Shown here: positions 1-9,208 of the stretch, in pieces
How positions within the stretch are numbered: the stretch's first letter is position 1
Layout: each line of letters begins with the position of its first letter
NCBI RefSeq assembly: GCF_003234655.2
Contig: NZ_CP126271.1
Location: forward strand, 1,860,001 to 1,924,000
Length of the DNA stretch: 64,000 bases
DNA from: Curtobacterium sp. MCLR17_007
Lineage (GTDB): Bacteria; Actinomycetota; Actinomycetes; Actinomycetales; Microbacteriaceae
Direction of reading: 5' to 3'
Translations under genes and position numbers: made by a program
The notes under the pieces: generated by a model
Told to the model about the DNA's origin: nothing
The model's input: only the letters and a program-made list of their open reading frames with translations
Database searches by the model: none

Positions 1-7
1 TGTTGTG

Positions 8-23
8 GTTCCGGGCCCGGAAC
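8..23. terminator. Short perfect palindrome after the zinc-ribbon gene
   Basis: A 16-nt perfect palindrome (GTTCCGGG/CCCGGAAC) lies just beyond the stop of the minus-strand gene ending at 33. It could act as a weak terminator for that operon, but it has no loop and no T-run, and the neighbouring sequence is cut by the window edge. Confidence 0.3.
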
Positions 24-32
24 GGTCCTGGT

Positions 33-281
33 TCAGAACGCAGCCGCTCGGACGCCCGGCATCCCGACCCACCGATGCGGCCCGTTCGTCACCACGGTGA
101 CCAACACGGCGTCGCAGCCGTGGCAGCGGGCGACCGCCCCCATCGCCGTCCGGTACACCCGTGTCTCACCCAGGGCACCGAGCTCACCGCACCCCGTGCA
201 CCGCAACCGCGCGACCGTGGCGTCCGGCCCCAGCACCTCGCTGAGGACACCCGCCAGTGCGTTGCCGTCGAGGACCGTCAT
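33..281 (-). CDS. Small zinc-ribbon protein (DUF6510-like)
   Basis: An 82-residue protein of unknown function. Two CxxC pairs (CTGC and CHGC, about 27 residues apart) form a likely zinc ribbon. The ATG at 281 overlaps the stop of the upstream reductase gene in an ATGA junction, so I chose it over a longer in-frame start inside that gene. It is the last gene of a three-gene operon with a molybdopterin oxidoreductase and an FAD/NAD reductase. This matches the usual setting of DUF6510 proteins as I remember it; the family name is from recall. A role as an accessory to the redox pair is inference. Confidence 0.75.
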   Translation of the reverse strand: MTVLDGNALAGVLSEVLGPDATVARLRCTGCGELGALGETRVYRTAMGAVARCHGCDAVLVTVVTNGPHRWVGMPGVRAAAF

Positions 282-1108
282 CAGCTGCCTCCGAACCGTT
301 CCGCACGGACGTCGCGGATGTCGTGTCCGAGCTCGCCGAGCCAGGTGAGGACCTGCTCGACGAAGGGCGTCGAACCGCACACGTAGACCAATGCCCCGTC
401 CTCCGGCGGCAGCACCGCGGCGGCGAGGGCCTCGCGGGTGAGCCTGCCGCTCGGGGTGGACGACCCGGCGGGGGAGCGGCGGCTGTACACGACGGTCAGT
501 GCGAACGGCGCCGCGGCGGCCTCGGCGGCGGCGAGCTCGTCGCGGAAGAAGACGTCCTCCGGGGTGCGCACGGCGTAGAGCATCCGGAACGGCTGTGGGT
601 CGTCGAGCTCTTGGTGCGTCGACACCATCGCGAGCAGGGGGACGATGCCCGAGCCACCGGCGATGAGCTGCACGGGCCGCGACGACCGCGCGGGGCGCCA
701 GACGAACCAGCCGCCGAGCGGTCCGTGCACCTCGAGGGCGTCGCCGACCTCGACCGCGTCGACCAGGAACGGGGACACCTCGCCGTCGTCGACCCGGTCC
801 ACGGCCAAGGTGACCCGGGTGCCGTCGCCCGCGGAGGCGATCGAGTACGCGCGGGTGGCCTGGTAGCCGTCCTCCGCGGTCAGGCGCAGGTCGAGGTGCT
901 GCCCCGGGTCGTTGCCCGGCCAGGTCGGCACGTCGAGGACGATGCGCCGGGCGTTCGGGGTCTCCTGGGCGACCGACGCGACGGTCGCGTCGTGCCAGGT
1001 CGGCCGCCTGCGGGGCGCGGGCGGCGGGACGGAGCCGGCCCGGGCCTCCAGACCGACGAGATCAGTGGCGGACGTGTCGGACGTGATCGACGGAGCAGGA
1101 CCGCTCAC
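281..1108 (-). CDS. FAD/NAD(P)-binding oxidoreductase (ferredoxin reductase fold)
   Basis: A 275-residue flavin reductase that should pass electrons between NAD(P)H and its partner. Visible motifs are RAYSIAS (FAD binding), GGSGIVPLLAM (nucleotide binding) and YVCGSTPFVEQV near the C-terminus. No 2Fe-2S domain is fused. The GTG start at 1108 overlaps the stop of the upstream molybdopterin oxidoreductase (GTGA). The open frame runs further upstream, but that part is the shadow of the neighbouring gene. The tight coupling suggests this enzyme is the electron-transfer partner of the molybdoenzyme encoded directly before it. Confidence 0.88.
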   Translation of the reverse strand: MSGPAPSITSDTSATDLVGLEARAGSVPPPAPRRRPTWHDATVASVAQETPNARRIVLDVPTWPGNDPGQHLDLRLTAEDGYQATRAYSIASAGDGTRVTLAVDRVDDGEVSPFLVDAVEVGDALEVHGPLGGWFVWRPARSSRPVQLIAGGSGIVPLLAMVSTHQELDDPQPFRMLYAVRTPEDVFFRDELAAAEAAAAPFALTVVYSRRSPAGSSTPSGRLTREALAAAVLPPEDGALVYVCGSTPFVEQVLTWLGELGHDIRDVRAERFGGS

Positions 1109-1698
1109 CAGTACCGCTCCTCCTTCCAGGGATCGCCGTGCAGGTTGTAGCCCGCGTTCTCCCAGAAGCCCGGTTCGTCGTCGGCCTGCATGACGATCCC
1201 GCGCACCCACTTCGCGCTCTTCCAGAAGTACAGGTGCGGCACGAGCAGCCGCGCGGGTCCGCCGTGCTCGGGCTCGAGCGGCGCGCCGTCGGCCTCGAAG
1301 GCGATCCAGGCCTTGCCGTCCAACAGCTCGTCGAGCGGGACGTTGGTGGTGTACCCGCCGAAGCTGTGCACCATGCAGTAGTCGAGGGACGTCTCGACCT
1401 GGTCGAACAGCGCGTCGAGCGGGACGCCGCGCCAGGGCATGTCGAGCTTGGTCCAGTGCGTGACGCAGTGGATGTCGACCGTGACGTCCTGCACGCCGAG
1501 TGCCTGCACCTCGTCCCACGTCCACTCGGTCAGCCCGGACTCGGTGCGGATCGAGAAGCTCCAGTCCGCGGGGGCGATCTCGGGCGTCGCGCCAGCGGAC
1601 AGGACCGGCCAGTCGCGGACGAGGGTCTGGCCCGGTGGGATGCGGGAGTCGTCCTGGTCGCGACGGCGTCCGCCGAAACCCCGTGTGAAGCTCGCCAT
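1105..1698 (-). CDS. Sulfite oxidase-like molybdopterin oxidoreductase
   Basis: A 197-residue soluble protein of the sulfite oxidase/YedY molybdopterin family. The segment DIHCVTHWTKLD holds the cysteine expected to bind molybdenum. HSFGGYTTNVPLDELL and LYFWKSAKWVRGI are also typical of the family. There is no Tat signal or membrane segment, so it is probably cytoplasmic. It is the first gene of the operon with the reductase and the zinc-ribbon protein, and is divergent from the ABC operon at 1869. The physiological substrate cannot be read from the sequence. Confidence 0.9.
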   Translation of the reverse strand: MASFTRGFGGRRRDQDDSRIPPGQTLVRDWPVLSAGATPEIAPADWSFSIRTESGLTEWTWDEVQALGVQDVTVDIHCVTHWTKLDMPWRGVPLDALFDQVETSLDYCMVHSFGGYTTNVPLDELLDGKAWIAFEADGAPLEPEHGGPARLLVPHLYFWKSAKWVRGIVMQADDEPGFWENAGYNLHGDPWKEERYW

Positions 1699-1828
1699 CG
1701 TTGCTCTCCCAGTCGGTCAGCGTTCCCTGTGTCGATCATGGCCCCTCGACGCCGATCCGGCGTGTAACAGGTTCGTGAACTGTGCCGCCGGGGGCGTCGA
1801 AGGATTCGCCAGGGGCGGTGAAGCCCTC

Positions 1829-1834
1829 TATCGT
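1829..1834 (+). promoter_or_regulatory. Probable -10 box of the ABC operon
   Basis: TATCGT fits the actinobacterial TANNNT pattern and lies about 35 nt before the ATG at 1869. A weak -35 (TTCGCC, 1805-1810) sits 18 nt upstream. The box overlaps the dyad at 1830-1847. Confidence 0.45.
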
Positions 1835-1847
1835 TCACCGGAACGAT
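1830..1847. promoter_or_regulatory. Candidate operator for the TetR-type regulator
   Basis: The inverted repeat ATCGTTC-ACCG-GAACGAT (7-bp arms) overlaps the proposed -10 and the start of transcription of the ABC operon. The last gene of that operon is a TetR regulator (9205-9870), and such regulators usually bind dyads of this size at their own promoter. The link is inference. Confidence 0.45.
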
Positions 1848-1868
1848 TACCAGGAGGGGCCACCCCGA

Positions 1869-3473
1869 ATGCAGCACGTCGTCCACACACCCGAATACCC
1901 GCGGCGCGGGCCGAGCCGTCGCTCGCTCCTCACCGGTGCAGCCGGACTCGCCGGCCTCGGCCTGCTCACCCTGACCGGGTGCAGTTCCGGCGCCAGTGCG
2001 GGCACCCCCGAACTGCCCGAACAGGCCGCCACCGGGCTCGCCCGCCGCGGCGGCCGGCTCCGCATCGCCCGGCCCGCCGCGTCCGCCGCCGAGACCCTCG
2101 ACTCGGCGAGCTCGCTGTCCGCCTACGAGTACCTCGGTGCGCTGTACAACCGGCTCGTCAAGCTCGACGAATCCGGCAGGACGGTGCCGGACCTGGCGAA
2201 GGAGTGGTCCGCGAACGCCGACGGCACCGTGTGGACGTTCCACCTGCGCCAAGACGTGCGCTTCCACGACGGCTCGCGCTTCGGAGCGGACGACGCGATC
2301 GCCAGCATCCGGCACATCCTCGACGAGGCGACCGGCTCCCCCCAGGCCGGAGTGCTCGGCGAGGTGATGACGGCGAAGTCCATGCGCGCAGTCGACCGGT
2401 CCACGCTGCGCTTCGACCTGACGAAGCCGAACGCCGAGTTCCCGTCGCTGCTGACGGCGTACCAGTGCTACATCGTGCCCGCCTCCGCGATCAGCACGAT
2501 CGGCCGCACCGGGATCGGAACGGGTCCGTTCCGCCTGTCGTCGTTCACCCCCGCTGGCGCCGGCAGCGTCGAGGCGTTCGACGACCACTTCGCCGGTCGT
2601 CCCGCGCTCGACGGCATCGACTTCTTCTCGATCCAGGACACCACCGCTCGCGTGAACGCCCTGCTCGCCGGGCAGATCGACCTGATCTCGCAGACGAACC
2701 TGGACTTCGCGACCGCCCGGGTCGTCGCCGCGTCCGACCGCGCGACTGTCGCCCGCTCCGTGAACGCGCAGTGGTACACGATCCCTATGCTCGCGACCAG
2801 CAAGGAGTTCAGCGACAACCGGGTCCGACAGGCCATGAAGCTGGCGTACGACCCGAAGTCGATCGTGCAGACCGCGTTGCAGGGCACCGGGTCGCCCGGG
2901 TGGGACAACCCGGTGCCACCACAGCTCGCCGCGTTCGTCGACGTCCCGCGCGAGCACGACCCCGACAAGGCGAAGAGCCTGCTCAAGCAGGCCGGACGGG
3001 AGGGTCTGGCCACCTCGATCTACACGTCCAGTTACGAGTCGGTCTTCACCCCGCTGGCGGTCGCGTACCGCGACCAGGTCGCCGAAGCGGGCATCGACCT
3101 GACCATCAAGAACGCCTCGTCCGACTCGTACTACACGCAGATCTGGATGCAGAAGCCGCTGATGGTGAGCTACTGGTTCACCGGCCGGCCGATCGACCAG
3201 CTGCTCAACCAGATCTTCCGCACCGGCTCGTCCTACAACGAGAGCGCGTGGTCGGACACGGGCTTCGACACCATGCTCGATCAGGCCCGCGCCGAGATGG
3301 ACGACGCGAAGCGTCTGACGCTCTACCAGGACGCCCAGCGTGTCGTGGTCGAGAACGGTGCCGACATGACGCCGATGTTCGGGGACCGTCTGGTCGGGCT
3401 CTCCCGGGACGTCGTCAACTACGCCGAGTTCGGGTTCGAGTTCGACTACCTCCGGATCGGACTGCGCCGATGA
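1869..3473 (+). CDS. ABC transporter substrate-binding lipoprotein (family 5)
   Basis: A 534-residue extracellular solute-binding protein of the peptide/nickel (SBP_bac_5) family, the capture subunit of the importer encoded next. The N-terminus carries twin arginines (PSRRSLL) and a lipobox ending LTGC, so it is probably exported, perhaps by Tat, and lipid-anchored. The segment WSANADGTVWTFHLRQDVRF is a family hallmark. The ATG at 1869 was chosen because a strong ribosome binding site (CAGGAGGGG) precedes it; an upstream in-frame start at 1782 has no signal for initiation. Its stop overlaps the permease start. The ligand could be an oligopeptide, an ester or another small molecule. Confidence 0.92.
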   Translation: MQHVVHTPEYPRRGPSRRSLLTGAAGLAGLGLLTLTGCSSGASAGTPELPEQAATGLARRGGRLRIARPAASAAETLDSASSLSAYEYLGALYNRLVKLDESGRTVPDLAKEWSANADGTVWTFHLRQDVRFHDGSRFGADDAIASIRHILDEATGSPQAGVLGEVMTAKSMRAVDRSTLRFDLTKPNAEFPSLLTAYQCYIVPASAISTIGRTGIGTGPFRLSSFTPAGAGSVEAFDDHFAGRPALDGIDFFSIQDTTARVNALLAGQIDLISQTNLDFATARVVAASDRATVARSVNAQWYTIPMLATSKEFSDNRVRQAMKLAYDPKSIVQTALQGTGSPGWDNPVPPQLAAFVDVPREHDPDKAKSLLKQAGREGLATSIYTSSYESVFTPLAVAYRDQVAEAGIDLTIKNASSDSYYTQIWMQKPLMVSYWFTGRPIDQLLNQIFRTGSSYNESAWSDTGFDTMLDQARAEMDDAKRLTLYQDAQRVVVENGADMTPMFGDRLVGLSRDVVNYAEFGFEFDYLRIGLRR

Positions 3474-4522
3474 ACGTCCTGCTCCCCGTCGTCCGCCGCG
3501 TGGGCATCGCCCTGCTGACGGTGGTCCTCGCCTCGCTCTTCGTGTTCCTGGCCGTGCAGGCGCTGCCCGGGGACGTCGCCCAGCAGCTGCTCGGACAGAA
3601 CGCCACCCCCGACGCCGTCGCCGCGCTGCGGAAGACGCTCGGTCTCGACCAGAACGTGTGGCTCCGGTACGGCCAGTGGCTCGTCGGCGCTGCCCACGGC
3701 GACTTCGGCACGTCGCTCGTGAGCGGGAACCCGGTCGCGCCGACGCTGTTCACCGCCTTCCGCAACAGCATGCTCATCGCCGTGCCCGCGATGCTGGTCG
3801 GCGTCACGCTGTCACTGACCCTCGGCGTCGTCGCCGGCGTGCGCCGTGGTCGTCCGACGGACCGGGTCATCTCGATCGTGAGCCTGGTCGTCATGAGCGT
3901 GCCGGAGTTCATGGTCGCGACGGTCCTGGTCCTGCTCTTCGCGATCGGCGTCCCGCTCTTCCCCGCCGTCGTGCTGCGGGGGAGCGACGCCACGGTCGGC
4001 GAGCTCCTGCCCTCCATCTGGCTGCCGATCATCGTGCTGACCCTGGCGATGGCCGCGTACATCGTCCGGACCGCGCGGTCGTCGACGATCGACGTGATGG
4101 CGTCGGAGTTCGTCACGACGGCCGAGCTCAAGGGCCTGACGCTCCGCCGCGTCGTGTGGAAGCACGCCGTGCCGAGTGCCCTGCTGCCGACGCTCAACGT
4201 CGTCGCGCTCAACGTCGCGTGGCTGCTCGGCGGTGTGGTCGTCGTCGAGAACGTCTTCAACTTCCCGGGCATGGGCAAGCTCATGCTCGAGTCCGTCTTC
4301 AACCGGGACCTGCCGACGATCGAGGCGATCGCGCTCCTGAGCGCCGTCGTCTACGTCGTGTGCAACCTCGCCGCTGACCTGGTGGCACTCGCGCTCGACC
4401 CCCGCCTGCGCACCCGACAGCGTCGCACCCGGGTCCGACCCGCAGCACGACGCGCCACCGCACGTCGGACCGCCACCACGAGCGCTGCCCCGAGCCGCGC
4501 CGACGAAGGGACGGCAGCATGA
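3470..4522 (+). CDS. ABC transporter permease, DppB type
   Basis: A 350-residue inner-membrane permease of the peptide/nickel importer family, with about six hydrophobic segments. The loop TAELKGLTLRRVVWKHAVPS is the typical EAA contact site for the ATPase. NFPGMGKLMLESVFNRDLP near the C-terminus is characteristic of DppB-like proteins. The ATG overlaps the stop of the binding-protein gene (ATGA), and its own stop overlaps the second permease. The C-terminal 35 residues form an Arg/Thr/Ala-rich tail outside the conserved domain. Confidence 0.93.
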   Translation: MNVLLPVVRRVGIALLTVVLASLFVFLAVQALPGDVAQQLLGQNATPDAVAALRKTLGLDQNVWLRYGQWLVGAAHGDFGTSLVSGNPVAPTLFTAFRNSMLIAVPAMLVGVTLSLTLGVVAGVRRGRPTDRVISIVSLVVMSVPEFMVATVLVLLFAIGVPLFPAVVLRGSDATVGELLPSIWLPIIVLTLAMAAYIVRTARSSTIDVMASEFVTTAELKGLTLRRVVWKHAVPSALLPTLNVVALNVAWLLGGVVVVENVFNFPGMGKLMLESVFNRDLPTIEAIALLSAVVYVVCNLAADLVALALDPRLRTRQRRTRVRPAARRATARRTATTSAAPSRADEGTAA

Positions 4523-5388
4523 CCGCCATCGCACCCCGCCTGGGCCGCATCGCGACGCCGCTGCGGTCGTCCACGGCGCTCTCCGTCGGCCTCGGCCTGA
4601 TCGCACTACACCTCGTGCTCGCGATCGCTGCGCCGCTCATCGCCGGGCACGACCCGGTCGCCACCGACCCAGGCACCGTGCTCGCCGGGCCCGAGTGGTC
4701 GCACTGGCTCGGGACCGACCAGTACGGCCGCGACATCCTGTCCCGCACCCTGAACGGTGGTCGGTACGCGCTGCTGGTGACGTTCCTGGCCACGACGATC
4801 GCCATCGCGGTCGGCACGGTGCTCGGCGCGGTCACCGCCTACGCCGACAACTGGTTCGACGAGGTCGTCATGCGCGTCGTCGACGCCCTGCTGAGCGTGC
4901 CGTCGATCCTGGCGCTGCTCGTGGTCGTGACCGTGTTCGACGCCGGGCTCTGGGTCATCGTCCTCGCGGTCACGGTCGTCTACGCACCCGCCGTGACCCG
5001 CGTGGTGCGCGGTGCCGCCCGGACCGTGATCACGCAGGACTACGTCACGGCGGCACGGGCACGGGGCGAGAAACCGCTGTCCATCGTGTTCCGCGAGATC
5101 CTGCCGAACGTGCTCGACGTCGTCCTGGTCGAGTACGCGATGCGGGCGTCGTGGATCGTGCTGCTCGTGGCGTCGCTGTCCTTCCTTGGCTTCGGCGCCA
5201 ACCCGCCCACACCCGACTGGGGACTCATGGTGCAGGAGAACCGCACCGCCCTGACCGTCGTGCCGCTCGGCACGCTGGCGCCGATCGTGGCACTCGCGAC
5301 GCTCGTGGTCGGCCTCAACCTCGCCGCGGACGGGCTGAGCAAGTCACTCGGTGTCGACCGCGCAACGCAGGGAGCCACGAGCGCATGA
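4519..5388 (+). CDS. ABC transporter permease, DppC type
   Basis: A 289-residue second permease that pairs with the DppB-type subunit. The N-terminal segment HWLGTDQYGRDILSRTLNGG is the signature of DppC-like proteins. The EAA loop reads TAARARGEKPLSIVFREILPN. About six membrane segments are visible. The start overlaps the preceding stop and the end overlaps the start of the ATPase gene, so all subunits are translationally coupled. Confidence 0.94.
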   Translation: MTAIAPRLGRIATPLRSSTALSVGLGLIALHLVLAIAAPLIAGHDPVATDPGTVLAGPEWSHWLGTDQYGRDILSRTLNGGRYALLVTFLATTIAIAVGTVLGAVTAYADNWFDEVVMRVVDALLSVPSILALLVVVTVFDAGLWVIVLAVTVVYAPAVTRVVRGAARTVITQDYVTAARARGEKPLSIVFREILPNVLDVVLVEYAMRASWIVLLVASLSFLGFGANPPTPDWGLMVQENRTALTVVPLGTLAPIVALATLVVGLNLAADGLSKSLGVDRATQGATSA

Positions 5389-7166
5389 CCGCCACGCACA
5401 CGCACGCCCCGACCGACGCGGTCACCGACGCCGTCCCGGTCCGTGTCCAGGACCTCGCGATCTCCTACGCCGCCGGACGCACCGAGGTGCCCGTCGTCCG
5501 CGGTGTCTCGTTCACGATCGCCGCCGGCCGGACCCTCGGGCTGGTCGGCGAGTCCGGCAGCGGTAAGTCCACGGTCGCGCGGACCCTGCTGGCGCACCTG
5601 CGCACCGGGTCCCGCATCGTCGCCGGCAGCGTCACCGTCGCCGGACAGGACGTCTTCGCCCTGTCACCGTCCGCGACGCGACGGCTGCGGGGCGGCACCG
5701 CGTCGGTCGTCGCACAGAACGCCGGACAGGCCCTGACACCGTCGATGCGGGTCGGTGAGCAGATCCGCGAAGCCCTCCGCGCCCACGGCGAGCCCGACGA
5801 CCCGGAGCGCGTCACCGAGCTCGTGCGGATGGTCCGGCTCCCGGACCCGGACACGATCGTCCGGCGCTGGCCGCACCAGCTGTCCGGCGGACAGCAGCAG
5901 CGCATCGCGATCGCGATGGCCGTCGCCGCGCGACCGAGCGTCCTGGTGCTCGACGAGCCGACCACCGCGCTCGACGTCGTGACCCAGGCTGCCGTGCTCG
6001 ACCTGGTCGCCGACCTCGGGCGCGAGCTCGGCATGGCGGTCCTGCTCGTCAGCCACGACCTCGGCGTCGTCTCGGCGATGGCCGACGAGATCGCCGTGAT
6101 GCGTCGCGGCGAGATCGTCGAGCACCGCTCGACCGCGTCGCTCTTCGCCGCGCCGCAGCACGAGTACACGCGGGCCCTGTTGGCCGCGGTGCCGGACGGC
6201 ACCCGGTCGGGAGGCCCGGACCGGCTCCGTCACGACGCGAGCGTCCCGGAGACGGTCACCGACGCACCCGCCGCAGCCGGTCCTCCCGTCCGGCACGGCC
6301 GCCCCGTGGTGGACGCTCGCGACCTGGTGGTCCGGTACGGACGCGGCCTGCCGGCCGCGGTCGACGGCGTGTCCTTCACCATCGGGCCGCAGGAGACGCT
6401 CGCCGTCGTCGGCGAGTCCGGCAGCGGCAAGTCGACGCTCGCGACCGCACTGGCGGGGCTGGTCCCCGCGGAGTCGGGCATGTTCACCTACGACGACGGG
6501 ACGACCTCGGGCGACCTGCGTGACCCGGTCGCCGCCCGCCGTCCGGAGCTCCGCCGTGCGGTGCAGCTCGTCTTCCAGAACGCGGACACCTCGCTCAATC
6601 CCCGCCGCACGGTCGGCGCCGCCGTCGCACGACCGCTCCGGTTGTTCACCGGCTCGAGCTCACGCGCCCGGGTGGACGACCTGCTGACCAAGGTCGGGCT
6701 CGGACCGGAGTTCGCCGATCGCCTGCCCGCGCAGCTCTCCGGTGGGCAACGGCAGCGCGTCGGGATCGCCCGGGCGCTGGCAGCCGGGCCGCGGCTCGTG
6801 ATCGCGGACGAGATCACCACGGCGCTCGACGTGCAGGTGCAGGCCGGGATCCTGGCGCTGCTCGCCGACCTGCAGCGGGACGACGGGCTCAGCTGCCTGT
6901 TCATCAGCCACGACCTCGCCGTCGTGCGGGGCGTGGCCGACCGGGTCGCGGTGATGACCGGTGGGCGGATCGTCGAGATCGGCCCGACCGAACGGGTGTT
7001 CAGCGGACCGAACCACCCCTACACCCGGACGCTGCTGGCGGCGACGCTCCAACCCGGGGTCACCGAGCTGCCGGACGTCGACGACGGCGTGCAGCACTGG
7101 CGGCACACCGACGGGTGGGCCGACCACGGGGACGGGCACCGGATCAGGAACTGGGAGGACGCATGA
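5385..7166 (+). CDS. ABC transporter ATP-binding protein with two fused ATPase domains
   Basis: A 593-residue fusion of the DppD- and DppF-type ATPases that are separate proteins in many bacteria. Both halves have Walker A GESGSGKST (residues about 55-63 and 343-351) and signature motifs LSGGQQQR and LSGGQRQR. Walker B motifs are VLVLDEPTT and LVIADEITT. The second half thus has Ile for Pro after the catalytic Glu, a minor deviation. The ATG at 5385 lies in an ATGA overlap with the permease stop. It powers uptake through the two permeases encoded just upstream. Confidence 0.94.
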   Translation: MTATHTHAPTDAVTDAVPVRVQDLAISYAAGRTEVPVVRGVSFTIAAGRTLGLVGESGSGKSTVARTLLAHLRTGSRIVAGSVTVAGQDVFALSPSATRRLRGGTASVVAQNAGQALTPSMRVGEQIREALRAHGEPDDPERVTELVRMVRLPDPDTIVRRWPHQLSGGQQQRIAIAMAVAARPSVLVLDEPTTALDVVTQAAVLDLVADLGRELGMAVLLVSHDLGVVSAMADEIAVMRRGEIVEHRSTASLFAAPQHEYTRALLAAVPDGTRSGGPDRLRHDASVPETVTDAPAAAGPPVRHGRPVVDARDLVVRYGRGLPAAVDGVSFTIGPQETLAVVGESGSGKSTLATALAGLVPAESGMFTYDDGTTSGDLRDPVAARRPELRRAVQLVFQNADTSLNPRRTVGAAVARPLRLFTGSSSRARVDDLLTKVGLGPEFADRLPAQLSGGQRQRVGIARALAAGPRLVIADEITTALDVQVQAGILALLADLQRDDGLSCLFISHDLAVVRGVADRVAVMTGGRIVEIGPTERVFSGPNHPYTRTLLAATLQPGVTELPDVDDGVQHWRHTDGWADHGDGHRIRNWEDA

Positions 7167-9208
7167 GCACGACGCTGACCGGGATCGGCGCACCGGACGG
7201 GCTGCCCGCCGGCGTGACGGTCCGCGACACGTGGATCCCGATGCCCGACGGCGCCCGCCTGCACACCCGGATCTGGGCGCCTGCGCCCGCATCCCAGGAC
7301 GCTCCGGTGCCGGTGCTGCTGGAGTACCTGCCGTACCGGCTCGACGACTGGACGGCACCGCGCGACTCGGAGCGACACCCCTGGTACGCCGCGCACGGGT
7401 ACGCGTCGGTGCGCGTGGACATCCGCGGTACCGGGTCCTCCGACGGGTTGTTCGACGACGAGTACAGCGAGCAGGAGCTCCGCGACGGCGAGGCCGTGAT
7501 CGCCTGGCTCGCCGCGCAGCCCTGGTCCACCGGGGCCGTCGGCATGTTCGGCATCTCGTGGGGTGGCTTCAACGCCCTGCAGCTCGCAGCCCGGGCCCCC
7601 GAGGCGCTCAAGGCGATCGTCACCGTGTGCTCGACCGACGACCGCTACGACAACGACGTGCACTACACGGGCGGCGCGGTGCTCGGCATCGACATGGCGG
7701 CCTGGGGCGCGACCATGTTCGCGTTCAACTCCCGTCCGCCCAGGCCGGAGGTCGTCGGCAGCGACTGGGTCGACCGCTGGCGGGAGCGCCTCGACGCGAA
7801 CCGGCCGATGACGCCGGTCTGGCTGTCGCACCAGACGCGCGACGACTACTGGCGCCACGGCAGCGCGACCGAGGACGTCGGGGACGTCCGCGCGGCGGTG
7901 CTCGCCGTGGGTGGGTGGGCCGACCCCTACCGCGACGCGGTGCTCCGGCTGGTCCGCGACGTCGACGCCCCGGTGCGCGGCATCATCGGGCCGTGGTCGC
8001 ACCAGTACCCGGACCGCGGTCTGGCTCCGGGACCCGCGATCGGCTTCCTGCAGGAGACGCTGCGCTGGTGGGACCGATGGCTGCGCGGCGTCGACACCGG
8101 TGTCGAGCGGGAGCCGGCGCTGCGGGCGTGGATCAACGACCCGGAGCCGCCCGCGTCGTACTACGCCGAACGCACCGGCCGGTGGGTCGGCGCGACGACC
8201 TGGCCGTCGGCCTCGACCGAGCCGCGGACGCTGTCCCTCGACACCCTGCGTGGTGGCCGTGACGGCAGCGTCGTCGTCGACTCTCCGCAGGAGACCGGTG
8301 CCGACGCCGGTCGGTTCTTCCCCTTCGGCAACGCGACGGACCTGCCGCCGGACCAGCGCGCCGAGGACGGTCGGTCGGTGTGCTTCGACCTGCCCGTCGA
8401 CACCGCCTTCGACCTGCTCGGCAACGTCGAGGTCGCGGTGGCCGTCACGAGCGACCAGCCGCGCGCGACGGTCACGGTCCGGCTGTGCGACGTCGCGCCC
8501 GACGGCAGCTCGACGCTCGTCACGCGCGGGGTCCTGAATGCCGCCCGACGGAACGGCATGGACCGGGACGACCCGCTGGAGCCCGGGGTCCCCGCGGTGC
8601 TGCCCGCCCGGCTCGTCTCGACCGGGCACCGCTTCGTCGCGGGACACCGCCTGCGCATCGCGCTGTCGACCGCGTACTGGCCGTGGGTGTGGCCGCACGG
8701 CACCACGGCGCGCCTGGTCGTCGACCCCGCGGCGAGCACCCTCACGCTGCCGGTCTGGACGGGAGGCGCCGACGACGGGATCGTGTTCGAGGAAGCGGAA
8801 CGCTCCACGCCGCTCGCGATCACCCGGGTGGCCCCGACCGACCCGCTGCCGCAGCGCACGGTGACGCACGATGTCGAGACGGGGGAGTGGACGCTCGACG
8901 TCGACCCTGGATACGGCGGCGGTCGGGTCTACCCTGACGGGCTCGAGTTCACCGAGGACGCCCGCGAGACCTACCGCATCCGCTCGGGCGACCCGTCGTC
9001 CGCGCGGGCCGACTCCCGGTGGCGGATCGGCCTGGCCCACGACGCGTGGGCAGCTCGGCTCGAGACGTCGTCGTCGGTCACCGCGAGCGTCGACGCCTTC
9101 CACGTCGTGAACACCGTGCGCGCCTGGGCCCGCGACGGCGTCGACGCCCCGGAGGAACCGGTGGCGGAGCACACCTTCCACGACGACGTGCCGCGGACCT
9201 CGGCGTGA
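7163..9208 (+). CDS. CocE/NonD family hydrolase (X-Pro dipeptidyl-peptidase-like)
   Basis: A 681-residue alpha/beta hydrolase with a C-terminal jelly-roll domain, the layout of cocaine esterase, alpha-amino-acid ester hydrolase and PepX relatives. The nucleophile is Ser132 in GISWGG; GGWADPYRD and GPWSHQYPD supply the likely Asp and His. No signal peptide is visible, so it should act on imported substrate. Its start overlaps the ATPase stop and its end overlaps the regulator start. The context suggests that the importer brings in an ester or proline-containing peptide which this enzyme cleaves; the exact substrate is unknown. Confidence 0.88.
   Translation: MSTTLTGIGAPDGLPAGVTVRDTWIPMPDGARLHTRIWAPAPASQDAPVPVLLEYLPYRLDDWTAPRDSERHPWYAAHGYASVRVDIRGTGSSDGLFDDEYSEQELRDGEAVIAWLAAQPWSTGAVGMFGISWGGFNALQLAARAPEALKAIVTVCSTDDRYDNDVHYTGGAVLGIDMAAWGATMFAFNSRPPRPEVVGSDWVDRWRERLDANRPMTPVWLSHQTRDDYWRHGSATEDVGDVRAAVLAVGGWADPYRDAVLRLVRDVDAPVRGIIGPWSHQYPDRGLAPGPAIGFLQETLRWWDRWLRGVDTGVEREPALRAWINDPEPPASYYAERTGRWVGATTWPSASTEPRTLSLDTLRGGRDGSVVVDSPQETGADAGRFFPFGNATDLPPDQRAEDGRSVCFDLPVDTAFDLLGNVEVAVAVTSDQPRATVTVRLCDVAPDGSSTLVTRGVLNAARRNGMDRDDPLEPGVPAVLPARLVSTGHRFVAGHRLRIALSTAYWPWVWPHGTTARLVVDPAASTLTLPVWTGGADDGIVFEEAERSTPLAITRVAPTDPLPQRTVTHDVETGEWTLDVDPGYGGGRVYPDGLEFTEDARETYRIRSGDPSSARADSRWRIGLAHDAWAARLETSSSVTASVDAFHVVNTVRAWARDGVDAPEEPVAEHTFHDDVPRTSA

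Noticed and set aside
1109..1525. N-terminal extension of the flavin reductase to 414 residues
   Set aside because: The extra part is an Arg-rich shadow frame of the molybdopterin oxidoreductase; the GTG at 1108 gives the normal domain length and a GTGA coupling.
1439..3469. 1027-residue plus-strand ORF joined to the DppB permease
   Set aside because: The first 677 codons are an Arg/Pro-rich alternative frame of the binding-protein gene; homology starts only at 3470.
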